Assembly (NCBI RefSeq): GCF_014873875.1
Contig: NZ_JADBEM010000001.1
Span: 124,001-188,000 of the forward strand
Length of the DNA stretch: 64,000 nucleotides
Source: Actinopolymorpha pittospori
Lineage (GTDB): Bacteria; Actinomycetota; Actinomycetes; Propionibacteriales; Actinopolymorphaceae
Reading direction: 5' to 3'
In this document: piece by piece, positions 34,066 to 42,500 of the stretch
Layout: every line of letters starts with the position of its first letter
Numbering within the stretch: position 1 is the first letter of the stretch
Translations under genes and position numbers: made by a program
Notes under the pieces: generated by a model
Seen by the model: the letters and a program-made list of their open reading frames with translations, nothing else
What the model was told of the DNA's origin: nothing
Databases searched by the model: none

Positions 34066-34544
34066 GACGTCGGCTGAGCGGATCCCGCTGCTGAACCGGA
34101 CGCCCTGGCGTCGTCGCCCGTGCTGGCCCGCCAAGTAAGTGCTGGCGGCCTGGACAGTTCTCGCGCCCGCCGGACGATCCTCCCGACCACGGCGAGGATG
34201 ACCAGTCCGTTGACCGCGTGCAGGCCGAAGATGAGCTGGCCGGCCGTCGTCGTGCTGTCACCCGTGTCGCCGAACGCTTTGGCGATCGCCCCGATCACAC
34301 CCTGGACAACCACCAGCCCGGCGACCAGCCCGACCATCCCGATGAGTCGCCCGGGCATCCGCGCCAGCGCGGCAACCAGGATCGTCAGGACCGCGAAGAG
34401 GACGATTCCGTACCCCAACGTCCGGTGCGTCTGGAAAGACTCGTCGTTCGGCGCGGTGTCGAACGCGCCGCTCGCGGCGAAGAAGAACTGCGCCACGACG
34501 GTCAGCATCAACAGGGTCGCCAGTCCGACGAAAGCCTTACGCAT
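34062..34544 (-). CDS. DUF6220-like four-helix membrane protein
   Basis: A 160-residue protein with four membrane segments: FVGLATLLMLTVVAQFFFAASGAF, YGIVLFAVLTILVAALA, IGMVGLVAGLVVVQGVIGAI and FGLHAVNGLVILAVVGRIV. Conserved His in FQTHRTLGYGI and FGLHAVNG sits at the helix ends, the pattern of DUF6220 and cytochrome-b561-like small haem proteins. Haem binding is an inference from two His only. AAGGAG 8 nt upstream fixes ATG 34544. It heads the operon with the multicopper oxidase and may pass or accept electrons for it. Confidence 0.72.
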   Translation of the reverse strand: MRKAFVGLATLLMLTVVAQFFFAASGAFDTAPNDESFQTHRTLGYGIVLFAVLTILVAALARMPGRLIGMVGLVAGLVVVQGVIGAIAKAFGDTGDSTTTAGQLIFGLHAVNGLVILAVVGRIVRRARELSRPPALTWRASTGDDARASGSAAGSAQPTS

Positions 34545-34808
34545 GTGAGAACTCCTTAAGATCACTTGAATCGCGAGGTGCTCGTGCTGCCGGGGGACCG
34601 GAGTCGTGGTGCCGAGGTCACGGAGGCCTCTGTCGGCGGGTCCACGACAGCGATCCTCGCGCCGACGATGGGGTCACCGCCTCCGGCGACGGACGGCAGT
34701 GTCTACGCGGTTCTGCGTAGACAACTCGGGCAGGATCGCGCTCGTCGTCGTAGTTGGCCGCGCGTCTGACACGAGCCCGGCCCCGCGCGGGAGCCCTACG
34801 ATCCCGGT

Positions 34809-36062
34809 ATGCAACGCCGAGCCACGTCGTTCCGCCTGCCTGTCCTGGCGCAGGACGCGTTGCTCGCGCTCTTCATCACCGTGATGCAGGTGCAGGGCGT
34901 CATCGTGAGCGCCTCCGACGACGCTGCGGCGCGGCCCCTCGCCGATCTCGGGCAGGTGGGATACGCCATGCTGATCGTGAGTGGCGTAGTCGTTGCCCTG
35001 CGCCGCCGGTGGCCGGTTCCGGTGTTCGTCACGACCGCGCTCGCCAGCCTGGTGTACTACAGCTTCGACTTCCCGGACGGGCCCGGCTGGCTCGGACTCT
35101 TCGTCGCCCTCTACACGCTGACCGCTTACGGTGACGGGCGCCGGTCGTTGGTGAGGGCTGGCGTGGGTATCTCGGTGTTGACCATCTGTTGGCTGGTCGC
35201 GGCGGCCGACATCGAGCCGCGGGCCGCCATCGGATGGGTGTTCTTCCGGATCGGGGCATCGGTCATGAGCGCTGCCCTTGGTGAGTCGGTCCGGTCTCGG
35301 CGGTTCATCGCGGCCGAGGCACAGGAACGTGCTGAACGCGCTGAACGCACTCGGGAGGAAGAAGCGCACTCGCGGGTCGACGCCGAACGGCTCCGGATCG
35401 CGCGCGAGGTCCACGACACCGTCGCGCACGCCATCGCGGTCATCAATGTCCAGGCCGGTGTCACCGCGCACGTGCTCGACAAGCGACCGGAACAGGCGCG
35501 CGAGGCGCTGGTAGCCATCGAGCAGACGAGTTCGCGGGCGTTGCGGGAGATGCGGGCCATCCTCGGGGTGCTTCGTGACGCCGACGACGGGCGAGTGCCG
35601 CACCTGGACCTGGGGCAGATCGACGAACTCACCGCGAACGCTCAAGATGCCGGACTCGACATCAAACTCGAGGCAAACCCGCCAACGACGCCACTGCCGA
35701 GCGCGGTTGGCAGCGCGGCCTACCGAGTCCTGCAGGAGTCGATCACCAACGTGATCCGCCACGTCGGCCCGACCCAGGTGACGGTGGCGCTGCACTACGG
35801 AATCGATGTCCTGGAGGTCCGGGTGATCGATGAGGGTCGCCGAGGCGCGGCAGTTGGCGGACCTTCGGACCGGCACCTTCGGGTCCATGATCCGACGAGC
35901 AACGGCGCCGGTAGCTCGGCCGAGCCAGGCCGCGGGATCCTCGGAATGCGCGAGCGCTGTCAGCTCCTAGGGGGAGAACTCACCGCCCGGTCGCTGCCGA
36001 CCGGAGGGTTCGAAGTCAAGGCAAGGTTGCCCCTGGCGCCGACCGGAACGGCGCACCTGTGA
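34809..36062 (+). CDS. NarL-type sensor histidine kinase
   Basis: A 417-residue HisKA_3 kinase. The N-terminal about 145 residues hold four to five membrane segments with no sizeable outer domain, so it senses within the membrane. The dimerisation helix is AERLRIAREVHDTVAHAIAVINVQAG with His204. The HATPase has LQESITNVIRHV (N-box) near 315 and GRGILGMRERCQLLGG near 377. Its 3' end overlaps the response regulator by 4 nt. It is divergent from the DUF6220-multicopper oxidase operon across 264 bp, so that operon is a plausible target (inference). Confidence 0.92.
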   Translation: MQRRATSFRLPVLAQDALLALFITVMQVQGVIVSASDDAAARPLADLGQVGYAMLIVSGVVVALRRRWPVPVFVTTALASLVYYSFDFPDGPGWLGLFVALYTLTAYGDGRRSLVRAGVGISVLTICWLVAAADIEPRAAIGWVFFRIGASVMSAALGESVRSRRFIAAEAQERAERAERTREEEAHSRVDAERLRIAREVHDTVAHAIAVINVQAGVTAHVLDKRPEQAREALVAIEQTSSRALREMRAILGVLRDADDGRVPHLDLGQIDELTANAQDAGLDIKLEANPPTTPLPSAVGSAAYRVLQESITNVIRHVGPTQVTVALHYGIDVLEVRVIDEGRRGAAVGGPSDRHLRVHDPTSNGAGSSAEPGRGILGMRERCQLLGGELTARSLPTGGFEVKARLPLAPTGTAHL

Positions 36063-36754
36063 ACGCGGCAGCCGCGTCGTCCTCGCCCGGCAACGCTCCG
36101 ATCAAGGTTCTGGTCGCCGACGATGAGCGTCTTGTGCGATCCGGGTTCAAGGTCCTGCTCGACGTCGAGGACGACATCGAGGTGGTCGGGGAAGCCACCA
36201 ACGGGGCCGAGGCCATCGAACGAGCCCGCGCCACCCGCCCCGACGTTGTGCTCATGGACATCCGCATGCCTGAGCTGGACGGGATCCAGGCAACCGGCCA
36301 GATCGCCAAGACGCACGGCCTGCAGAAGGTCCGAGTCCTGATCCTGACCACCTACGACACTGATGCCTACGTCTTCGAGGCACTGCAAGCCGGCGCGAGC
36401 GGCTTCCTGCTCAAGGACGCCGGACCGGCCGAACTCCTGCAGGGCATCCGGGTCGTCGCCGCCGGAGACGCCCTGCTCGCACCGCGGATCACCCGACGCC
36501 TCATCGCCCAGTTCACCGCGCAACGAACAGCCACCCAGGCAGGGGAGGACGGGCTGACAGTGCTGACACAGCGCGAGCGTGAAGTGGTAGCCCTGGTGGG
36601 GCGCGGTCTGAGCAACGACGAGATCGGCGCCGAGCTCTTCGTCAGCCCGGCCACCGCCCGCACCCACGTCAGTCACGCGATGGTGAAGCTTGGTGCGCGT
36701 GACCGCGCGCAGCTGGTCGTCATCGCGTTCCAGACAGGACTGGTCAGTCCTTGA
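36059..36754 (+). CDS. NarL/LuxR-family response regulator
   Basis: A 231-residue regulator. The receiver has VLVADDERLVRSGFKVLL, phospho-acceptor Asp in VVLMDIRMPELDG (about 67), Thr in LTTYD and Lys in LLKDAGPAEL. The C-terminal GerE domain is LTQREREVVALVGRGLSNDEIGAELFVSPATARTHVSHAMVKLGARDRAQLVV. GTG 36059 overlaps the kinase stop by 4 nt. It is the cognate partner of the upstream kinase. Confidence 0.94.
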   Translation: MNAAAASSSPGNAPIKVLVADDERLVRSGFKVLLDVEDDIEVVGEATNGAEAIERARATRPDVVLMDIRMPELDGIQATGQIAKTHGLQKVRVLILTTYDTDAYVFEALQAGASGFLLKDAGPAELLQGIRVVAAGDALLAPRITRRLIAQFTAQRTATQAGEDGLTVLTQREREVVALVGRGLSNDEIGAELFVSPATARTHVSHAMVKLGARDRAQLVVIAFQTGLVSP

Positions 36755-37355
36755 CCTTCCATGCGACTGGGAGAGCGCCTGATGACACCAAGGCCTGCGG
36801 TCGATCACGTGGTCAGCCGAGTTTTCGCTGCGTACATGCGCTCGGTGAATCGCCGGACAAACGGCTTCGCCGTCATCCCGAAACAGGCGATCACCTCATG
36901 CACCCGAGCGCCACGGTCCAACGCTACGATCGCGTGAGCCACCGCGAGGCCGCGATCGAGCGATCGCACCGTGTGAGCAAGCAGAGTTTTTCTCGAGTAT
37001 CCGCGGCCTCGCCGCCGGTGTTCGCGCCCCGAGCAGCCGCTCACGGAGCACATCACCGTCGCGACCCCCACAGCTCACCGAGGCCGACCATCGAGCCAGT
37101 GACCGCCGGGATTGGGAAAGGGAAGAACGGGAGCACGCCACCCATCCTGAAGTACATGCACATGATCGCCCGGGATCCAGTACGACGTCGATGTCACGCG
37201 CCTTCGTCACGAAGCCAGTGGTGGTGTAATCGCTGAGATCGTCGGCGCCCAGACCCACGGCCGGCCACAACGCTATCCGCCGGTCTCGGCGTCCGGCGCG
37301 TACGGCAGCCCACCGCCTCCGGCCGGGCGTGCCGGTGCGGCAGAGAACGCCCCTC
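36755..37355. other. gap without a recognised gene
   Basis: A minus frame from 37071 to 36805 contains AIVALDRGARVHEVIACFGM then TAKPFVRRFTERMYAAK, which reads like a short helix-turn-helix, but it has no ribosome site and no family I can name. The rest shows a dyad GCGATCG-AG-CGATCGC at about 36953 and nothing else. Confidence 0.35.
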
Positions 37356-38114
37356 CTACAGAGGTTCGGCGAACACGAAGGTGTTGCCGGAGAACCGGAT
37401 GCCGTCGTACCAACAGGTGATGAGGACGAGCCGTCCATCCGGGAAGTCCCGGTCATCGATGCTCTGAGCGTCCTTCGCCACCTTCTGGTAGCTCCAGTCC
37501 GGCGCGACTTTGGTGACGCTGTAATGGATGGTCCCGCCGTCTGTCGTGACGTCGATCCTGTCTCGGGGGCGCAGCCTGCTGATGTGTCCAAGTGCCCCGT
37601 CGCCGACGCCCACCGCACCTGGGACCTTCTGGGTGTGCCCCAGGATCAAAGCGCTGCCCTTAGGGGCGCCCGGCCTGGGGCCGTCTCGCCACCACCCGAC
37701 CGCCGCAGGATCTCTGGGCGGAGTCAGCGTGCGGTACTTCGGGTCGTTCTTGTCGGTGACCATGCCGATCTCGTAGATCCGTGCACTGACGTGCAGACGG
37801 GGTATGACCAACCGGACTGGAAGGCCTGGCCGGACCTTCGCGGTCGTCCGGCTACCGGTTATGGGAGGGCTGGCTGTGGTCTTCCGGATCGTGCGTCCCC
37901 GTGGGATGGGGCCCGCGGAAGGTGGCCCCGATGGGATGGACCCCGCGGAAGGCGGACCCCATGGGATGGGGCCCGCCTTCCGCGGTTGGGGCGCGGCAGC
38001 GAGAGTGGCTTCTCGCCGCGGGGCGGCCTCTGAGCCGGGCTGGATCGCCAGACTCCCTGAGACCGCCACCGCTACGCCGACCAAGAAGAACAGGCGGCGA
38101 CGCCACCTACGCAT
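37356..38114 (-). CDS. Class F sortase
   Basis: A 252-residue class F sortase, a membrane-anchored transpeptidase. An N-terminal signal-anchor (RRRLFFLVGVAVAVSGSLAI) is followed by a Pro-rich linker with a 10-residue repeat, (G)xIPxGPPSA, in about three copies at residues 48-75. The catalytic domain has VRLVIPRLHVSARIYEIG, GWWRDGPRPGAPKGSALILGHTQ with the catalytic His, TLTPPRD and the catalytic Cys in LVLITCWYDG; the Arg is in DGIRFSGN. ATG 38114 overlaps the upstream gene by 8 nt. The adjacent exported, tail-anchored protein is the likely substrate (inference). Confidence 0.9.
   Translation of the reverse strand: MRRWRRRLFFLVGVAVAVSGSLAIQPGSEAAPRREATLAAAPQPRKAGPIPWGPPSAGSIPSGPPSAGPIPRGRTIRKTTASPPITGSRTTAKVRPGLPVRLVIPRLHVSARIYEIGMVTDKNDPKYRTLTPPRDPAAVGWWRDGPRPGAPKGSALILGHTQKVPGAVGVGDGALGHISRLRPRDRIDVTTDGGTIHYSVTKVAPDWSYQKVAKDAQSIDDRDFPDGRLVLITCWYDGIRFSGNTFVFAEPL
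37903..37988. repeat. 30-bp tandem repeat inside the sortase gene
   Basis: About 2.5 copies of a 30-bp unit whose core reads GGGATGGRSCCCGCGGAAGG on the plus strand. They code for the repeated linker segment IPxGPPSAGx of the sortase. Unit length is a multiple of three, so copy-number change would lengthen or shorten the linker in frame. Confidence 0.75.
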
Positions 38115-38898
38115 CGCGGGTAGGCCGACGGACCGACTTCCGCAGCTGGACGAGCACAATCGCGGCCAATGCGAGGCCCGCGAACAGAGCGATCCAGCCG
38201 GACCTGCCTACCGGACTGATGCCGCCGGCCGAGTCGCTGGCGGGTGCGGAGCCGGGCCGTGCGGCTGCGTCGCTAGTGCCGGCAGCCGACGAACCGGGCC
38301 CCGCAGCTGAGTCGATGCCGCCGGGGAACTCAGTCGGTCCAGGGGTCGGGCTCGGCGACGGCACGGGCGGGCACTGCTCTGTCCAGAAGACCTTGAACTT
38401 GTGGAACGCCTCGTCACCGCTGTCGTCGGTGACGAGTACGTCGAGCCTGACGTGCACTTCGCCCTGGTTATTGGGCTCCAGGCCGGTGGTGTCGAGTTCG
38501 TAGGCCTCGGTGTGGTTGAGGGTGTTGCCTGGTGGGGTCTGTCCCTCGAAGGTGAAGGTGGTGCGACCGGTCGTGGGCTGGACCGGGGTCATGTTCCCCG
38601 ACGGTGGCATGGCCTCGAACCCGACGACCGCCGTATTGGTGCCGGCGTCGAAGCCGAAGAACTGTACGGAGAAGCGGCAACCGACATGCGGCTCGTTGCT
38701 CGGCCCGCTGTCGACCGGGTCTCCGTCAATCTGGACGAAGCCGTTGGCGCCCGGCGGCTGCTGCGTGACGCTCGCGTCGGCCGGTTGGGTCAGGCCAACG
38801 GCGCCGACCATTCCCAGCAGAAGACCGAAGAACAGGGCGAAGACACCGCGGCCCCGCGCGCGGCGCATCCTGTGACGAAGCTCGGGACTTGGATCCAT
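38107..38898 (-). CDS. Exported C-terminally anchored surface protein
   Basis: A 263-residue protein. A signal peptide (GVFALFFGLLLGMVGAVGLTQPADA, cleavage after about 42) precedes an all-beta domain (GCRFSVQFFGFDAGTNTAVVGFEAM...VHVRLDVLVTDDSGDEAFHKFKVFW). Then come a Pro/Ser/Ala-rich stalk and a C-terminal membrane segment with a basic tail (GWIALFAGLALAAIVLVQLRKSVRR). No LPxTG is present; GGISPVGRSG stands in that place, so sorting is uncertain. GGGGGA 4 nt before ATG 38898 chooses the start. It overlaps the sortase gene by 8 nt; both are probably one operon making a wall-linked or membrane-linked protein. Confidence 0.75.
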   Translation of the reverse strand: MDPSPELRHRMRRARGRGVFALFFGLLLGMVGAVGLTQPADASVTQQPPGANGFVQIDGDPVDSGPSNEPHVGCRFSVQFFGFDAGTNTAVVGFEAMPPSGNMTPVQPTTGRTTFTFEGQTPPGNTLNHTEAYELDTTGLEPNNQGEVHVRLDVLVTDDSGDEAFHKFKVFWTEQCPPVPSPSPTPGPTEFPGGIDSAAGPGSSAAGTSDAAARPGSAPASDSAGGISPVGRSGWIALFAGLALAAIVLVQLRKSVRRPTRDA

Positions 38899-39510
38899 GA
38901 TTCCCCCATTGGTCGGGATGAGTTCCATCGCCCGTACCCGGGGGAAGCCTGAAGAATCAGGCTATCGTTGGATTGGAAAACTTTATCCGTAAGGTGACGA
39001 TAGAAGAAGGTCTAGAGGTACTTTGAGCGGCTATGCCTTCTTCCGTCTGCTTTATGAGAAGAGAGCTGAAAGCTTTAATGAGAATTTGAACCGAGACGCT
39101 GGTGTTCTGGTGGACTTTGACGCACCAGCACGCGTCCTCCAGGAGGCGGGCTCAGCTCGGGCACGGCGAGCGGGGCGATCCGATCCCGATAAAAAAGCCG
39201 CGACATACGTACCTGCAGCCGTTGCGCCAACCTGTCTCGAAGACTTCAGCCAGTCAGAGATGCCCGTGACGTTGCGTGCGGACGCGGTTCGTCATCCTCA
39301 TGGGATATTCATGAACCTCGGCTGGGGGAGATCGTGAACGAAAATGGCCTGTGGATGGGGAAATACTTGAGCGTCGACACAGGAACACCGGGAACAGAAT
39401 TAGAGAGGGAACATCCAGCGTCAGGTCATAGGCAATGAGGCGGCCCGCTTGGCGGGCTGTCACGCCCCGTCCCCCTGGGGTGTCGTCGCATGAGTTTCCT
39501 GAGTCAACCC
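38899..39510. other. AT-richer intergenic region, IS110 right flank
   Basis: The part from about 38940 to 39340 is clearly AT-richer than the window. It holds a perfect hairpin AGCCTGA-AGAA-TCAGGCT near 38945-38962. I saw no protein-like sequence: a 104-codon frame from TTG 39023 lacks homology cues and codon bias. From about 39420 it is probably the non-coding end of the IS110 element, with hairpin GCCCGC-TTG-GCGGGC at 39443-39457. Confidence 0.5.
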
Positions 39511-40764
39511 CTATGTCGCGAGAGGCTTATCCGCGGGCGTGTTGATCTTCCTGTTGGCCTGGTGGGTGGCGGGGTCGTAGCAGGTGCCGTCGCGCCAGCA
39601 GGCCCACATCACCCGCAGCCAGGTGCGGGCCAGGATGCGGATCGCGTGGGGGTGTCGCTTCTTGCGGGCTCTGGCGTCGTTGTAGATCTTCGCTGCCCAG
39701 GTACTGCCGTGGCGGCTGTTGTCGGCGAAGGTGGTCAGCGCGACGCGGGCTCGGCGGTTCGTCGCGAAGCGGAAGGCGACCGTGCGGGACTTGCCCGAGG
39801 CGCGGGTGAGGGGGACGACACCGGCCTCGGCGATGAGCTGTTCGCAGGTCTGAGCGCGTTCCAGGATCGGGCCGATCTCCCCGATGACCTGCCCGAGGCT
39901 GACCTTGCCGATGCGCGGCATGGTGGCGAACAGCGGCGCGTAGGGGTGGGCTTTGGTGGCCTCGGCGATGGTCTTGTCCAGTGTGCGGATGGTTCCGCGG
40001 ATGCCCTGCACGAGCTGGACCTGCACGCGGACCAGCTGCCCGGTTATCGCCTCGCTGAGACGCGAGGCCGCCTTCGGCGTGGCGCGCAGACGTTCGATCA
40101 GGACGCTTCCGGGCTTCTTGCCGGAGTAGCCGCGGCGCTTGCACCAGGCTTCCAGGCGCCCCGCGGTGAGCGTGGCGGCCGAGGCCGGGGTGGGGTACCG
40201 CTCCAGGAAGGCCATGGCGATGTCGCTGTCCAGGCTGGCGAAGACCGTCTTGCCGCCGGGCCAATGCTCGTCCAGCAGCGCGGCGAGCTGGTTGACGGCG
40301 GCGACCTTGGCCTCGACGTGGTCGGCCCGCTGGCGGGTGAGGGCCTGCAGGTCGAGGGTGGCCTGCTCGGTGGGCTCCAGCCTCGGCAGCAGGTGGCCGT
40401 CGGTGCGCAGGTAATCGGCGAGCTTCATGCTGTCGCCGGCATCTGTCTTGGCCTTCGAAGCGCCCCAGCGCGCCCGCATCGCGTGGAAGGCGTTCGGGTG
40501 GACCGGCACGACCGGGTGCCCGGCGGCCAGCAGCCGGTCGACGGCCAGGCCCCGGGTGGTCTCAATGGCCACGGGCAGGCCGGCCGGGTTGCCGTGCTTG
40601 CGCAGTCGGGCCAGGGTCTTGGCGAACCCTTCCTCGGTGTGGGCCAGTTCCCACCGGTCGATGCGCTTGCCGGTGTCGTCCATGACGGTCACGTCATGGG
40701 TTTCGCTCGCCCAATCCCATCCGATGAACACCTGCGTCGTACTCCAAGGCGGTTCGAGGAGCAC
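39511..40764 (-). mobile_element. IS110-family transposase
   Basis: A 417-residue DEDD transposase-recombinase. The RuvC-like N-terminal domain has VFIGWDWASETHDVTVMDDTG with the first Asp, PVAIETTRG with Glu, and AKTDAGDSMKLADYLRTD with the Asp pair. The C-terminal Transposase_20 domain has LFATMPRIGKVSLGQVIGEIG and the Ser-containing GVVPLTRASGKSRTVAFRFATNRRARVALTTFADNS. All catalytic residues appear intact, so it could be active. The start may be GTG 40764 or GTG 40731, which has TTGGAG upstream. IS110 elements move without terminal inverted repeats, guided by an RNA from a non-coding end. Confidence 0.92.
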
Positions 40765-40975
40765 CTGCCCGGTGGTGAGGTCGTCTGCCGGGAGCTCATT
40801 AATCGGCCCTCTGCGGGGCGTGTCCCTGAAGCCGATCAGACGACCTCGGCCCGGCGGGGCTGGCGGAACTCATGCTGGCCGTCGAACAGCTCGCATTACT
40901 GGCCATGCACCCACCGGGACCGAGAGGTCACAACCCTACCCGTGAGGGCTGCAGAAGGGATGGTCCTCTAATGAG
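40765..40975. other. IS110 non-coding end, possible bridge RNA locus
   Basis: About 210 bp upstream of the transposase carry no gene and several short dyads. In IS110 elements this side encodes the bridge RNA that pairs with donor and target. I cannot fold it or place the core dinucleotides, so exact IS boundaries are unknown. Confidence 0.35.
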
Positions 40976-41033
40976 CATAAGTGTTTTCGCAGGTCCCGTT
41001 GGGAGACGCCGGGGACGCGGGCCGCGGGGTTGT

Positions 41034-41588
41034 TCAGATCCCGAGGAACCGCTTCAGCACGCGACGTGATGCCGGCAGCCGGTGGCCGGCATCGAATTCC
41101 AGTACCGAGATCTCCCGGGTCATCGCTGCCAGCAACCCTGCCGCCTCTTCGGCGTCGTCCCAGCCCATGACCTCCAGGTCGGCGACGCCCGCTGCCGCGA
41201 GGCGCTTGCGCCGGGCCTCCATCGAGCCCTGCACAGCCGGGTCGGAGCGGGCATCGAGCGACAGCGCCTTGACGCCCCTGTTCGCGAGCGAGACGTCGAG
41301 GTATGCCTCCGCACTGCGGAAGAGTCGCTCGGCGCCGGGCGGCAGTCCCGCGATCGCCTCGCCGACAGCGGCCTCGACCCGGGCGTGGAAGCGTGCGTGC
41401 ATGGCATCGACGAACGCCGCGCGGTCCTTGAAGTGGACGTAGAAGGTCCCCTTGGCGACCCCTGCCCGGGCGACCACCATGTTCACGCTGACGCCGGCCA
41501 GGCCGTGCTCCTCCGCCAGTGCCGCGCCGGCGTCGAGAAGTGCCTCGCGTGTCTGCAGCGCGCCGGAGGCCCTCGTTCCTTCTGTCAT
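41034..41588 (-). CDS. TetR-family regulator
   Basis: A 184-residue TetR repressor. The helix-turn-helix is TREALLDAGAALAEEHGLAGVSVNMVVARAGVAKGTFYVHFKDRAAFV at about 13-60, followed by a ligand domain ending GHRLPASRRVLKRFLGI. ATG 41588 is preferred to GTG 41615 because the latter would start inside the operator. It is divergent from a hydrolase/oxidoreductase pair, and a 26-bp perfect palindrome lies between the two starts. Confidence 0.9.
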   Translation of the reverse strand: MTEGTRASGALQTREALLDAGAALAEEHGLAGVSVNMVVARAGVAKGTFYVHFKDRAAFVDAMHARFHARVEAAVGEAIAGLPPGAERLFRSAEAYLDVSLANRGVKALSLDARSDPAVQGSMEARRKRLAAAGVADLEVMGWDDAEEAAGLLAAMTREISVLEFDAGHRLPASRRVLKRFLGI

Positions 41589-41611
41589 CGCTCGGGAGTC
41601 TATGCCCGGAG

Positions 41612-41637
41612 TCACTGACCGACCGGTCGGTCAGTGA
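41612..41637. promoter_or_regulatory. 26-bp perfect palindromic TetR operator
   Basis: The half-site TCACTGACCGACC is followed directly by its exact complement, so all 26 positions are palindromic. It lies 24 bp from the TetR start and 14 bp from the hydrolase ATG, so a bound repressor would cover the transcription start of the hydrolase. The core ACCGACCGGTCGGT is of a type common for TetR proteins. Confidence 0.9.
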
Positions 41638-41651
41638 GCTAGGGTGCGTCC

Positions 41652-42500
41652 ATGCCCACACTGTCGACATCCGTTGGGACGGTCGCCTACGACTCTCGCG
41701 GCCGCGGCGACCCGATCGTCCTGCTGCCCAGCGGCGGCCATGACCTCCATGACTACGACGAGCTCCGCGAGCTGCTCCCCGACGGGTTCCGCAGCATCGG
41801 CGTCGACTGGCCGGGTCACGGCCGGTCCCCGGCGGGTACGGCGCCCGCCACCGAACTGCGGCTGACCCAGATCGTCGAGGAACTTCTCGAAGCTCTCACA
41901 CCCGACGGCGCCGTCCTGGTCGGCAACTCGGTCGGCGGCAACGTCGCCGCCCGGCTGGCGATCAGACGACCTGACCTGGTCAGGGGCCTGATGGTCATCG
42001 ACGGCGGCGGCTTCGAGGCCTCCACGCTCGCAAGCCGCGGGTTCTGCGCGCTGATGAGCCGTCCCTGGTTCGTCCGCCTGATCTATCCCCTGTTCTCCCG
42101 GGCATACATGCGCCCGCGTACCGCGGCCGACCACCGGGCGCGGGCCGGTGCCATCGCGATCACGCGCACCACGCGGGGGGTGACGGCCGTCACCGAGATC
42201 TGGCACAGCTTCAGCCTCCCCGAGCACGACCTCCGGGCGCAGGCCGGGAGGATCACCGCCCCCACCGTGCTGGTCTGGGGGCGACACGACCCCGTCCTCT
42301 CGTTCCGCGCCGCCGAGACGGCCAGGGACTTGATCCCCGGATCGAGGCTCGTGGTCATCGACAGCGGCCACCTTCCGTACACGACCAACCCGGCCGCTGT
42401 CGCCGCCGAGCTCATCGACCTCGCGAACGTCGCGTTCGACGTCGCGACCAACCACGCCCAGTACCGCCCATCCGCCACGAAGGAGCAGCAGCAACCATGA
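41652..42500 (+). CDS. Alpha/beta hydrolase
   Basis: A 282-residue alpha/beta-hydrolase. The nucleophile elbow is VGNSVGGN with Ser near 99. The acid is in WGRHDPVLSF near 217 and the catalytic His in IDSGHLPYTTNP near 243. The oxyanion strand is LLPSGGHDLHDYDELRE. Members hydrolyse esters, lactones or C-C bonds; the substrate is unknown. The ATG is only 14 bp from the TetR operator, so the message has a very short leader. It is coupled by ATGA to a zinc-less medium-chain dehydrogenase gene. Confidence 0.9.
   Translation: MPTLSTSVGTVAYDSRGRGDPIVLLPSGGHDLHDYDELRELLPDGFRSIGVDWPGHGRSPAGTAPATELRLTQIVEELLEALTPDGAVLVGNSVGGNVAARLAIRRPDLVRGLMVIDGGGFEASTLASRGFCALMSRPWFVRLIYPLFSRAYMRPRTAADHRARAGAIAITRTTRGVTAVTEIWHSFSLPEHDLRAQAGRITAPTVLVWGRHDPVLSFRAAETARDLIPGSRLVVIDSGHLPYTTNPAAVAAELIDLANVAFDVATNHAQYRPSATKEQQQP

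Noticed and set aside
39023..39337. 104-codon frame from a TTG in the AT-rich gap
   Set aside because: No ribosome site, codon bias or family resemblance; the region looks non-coding.
39490..40971. Long plus-strand frame of 493 codons across the IS110 gene
   Set aside because: It lies opposite a transposase with all family motifs, and its product is a Gly/Val/Arg-rich mirror without domains.
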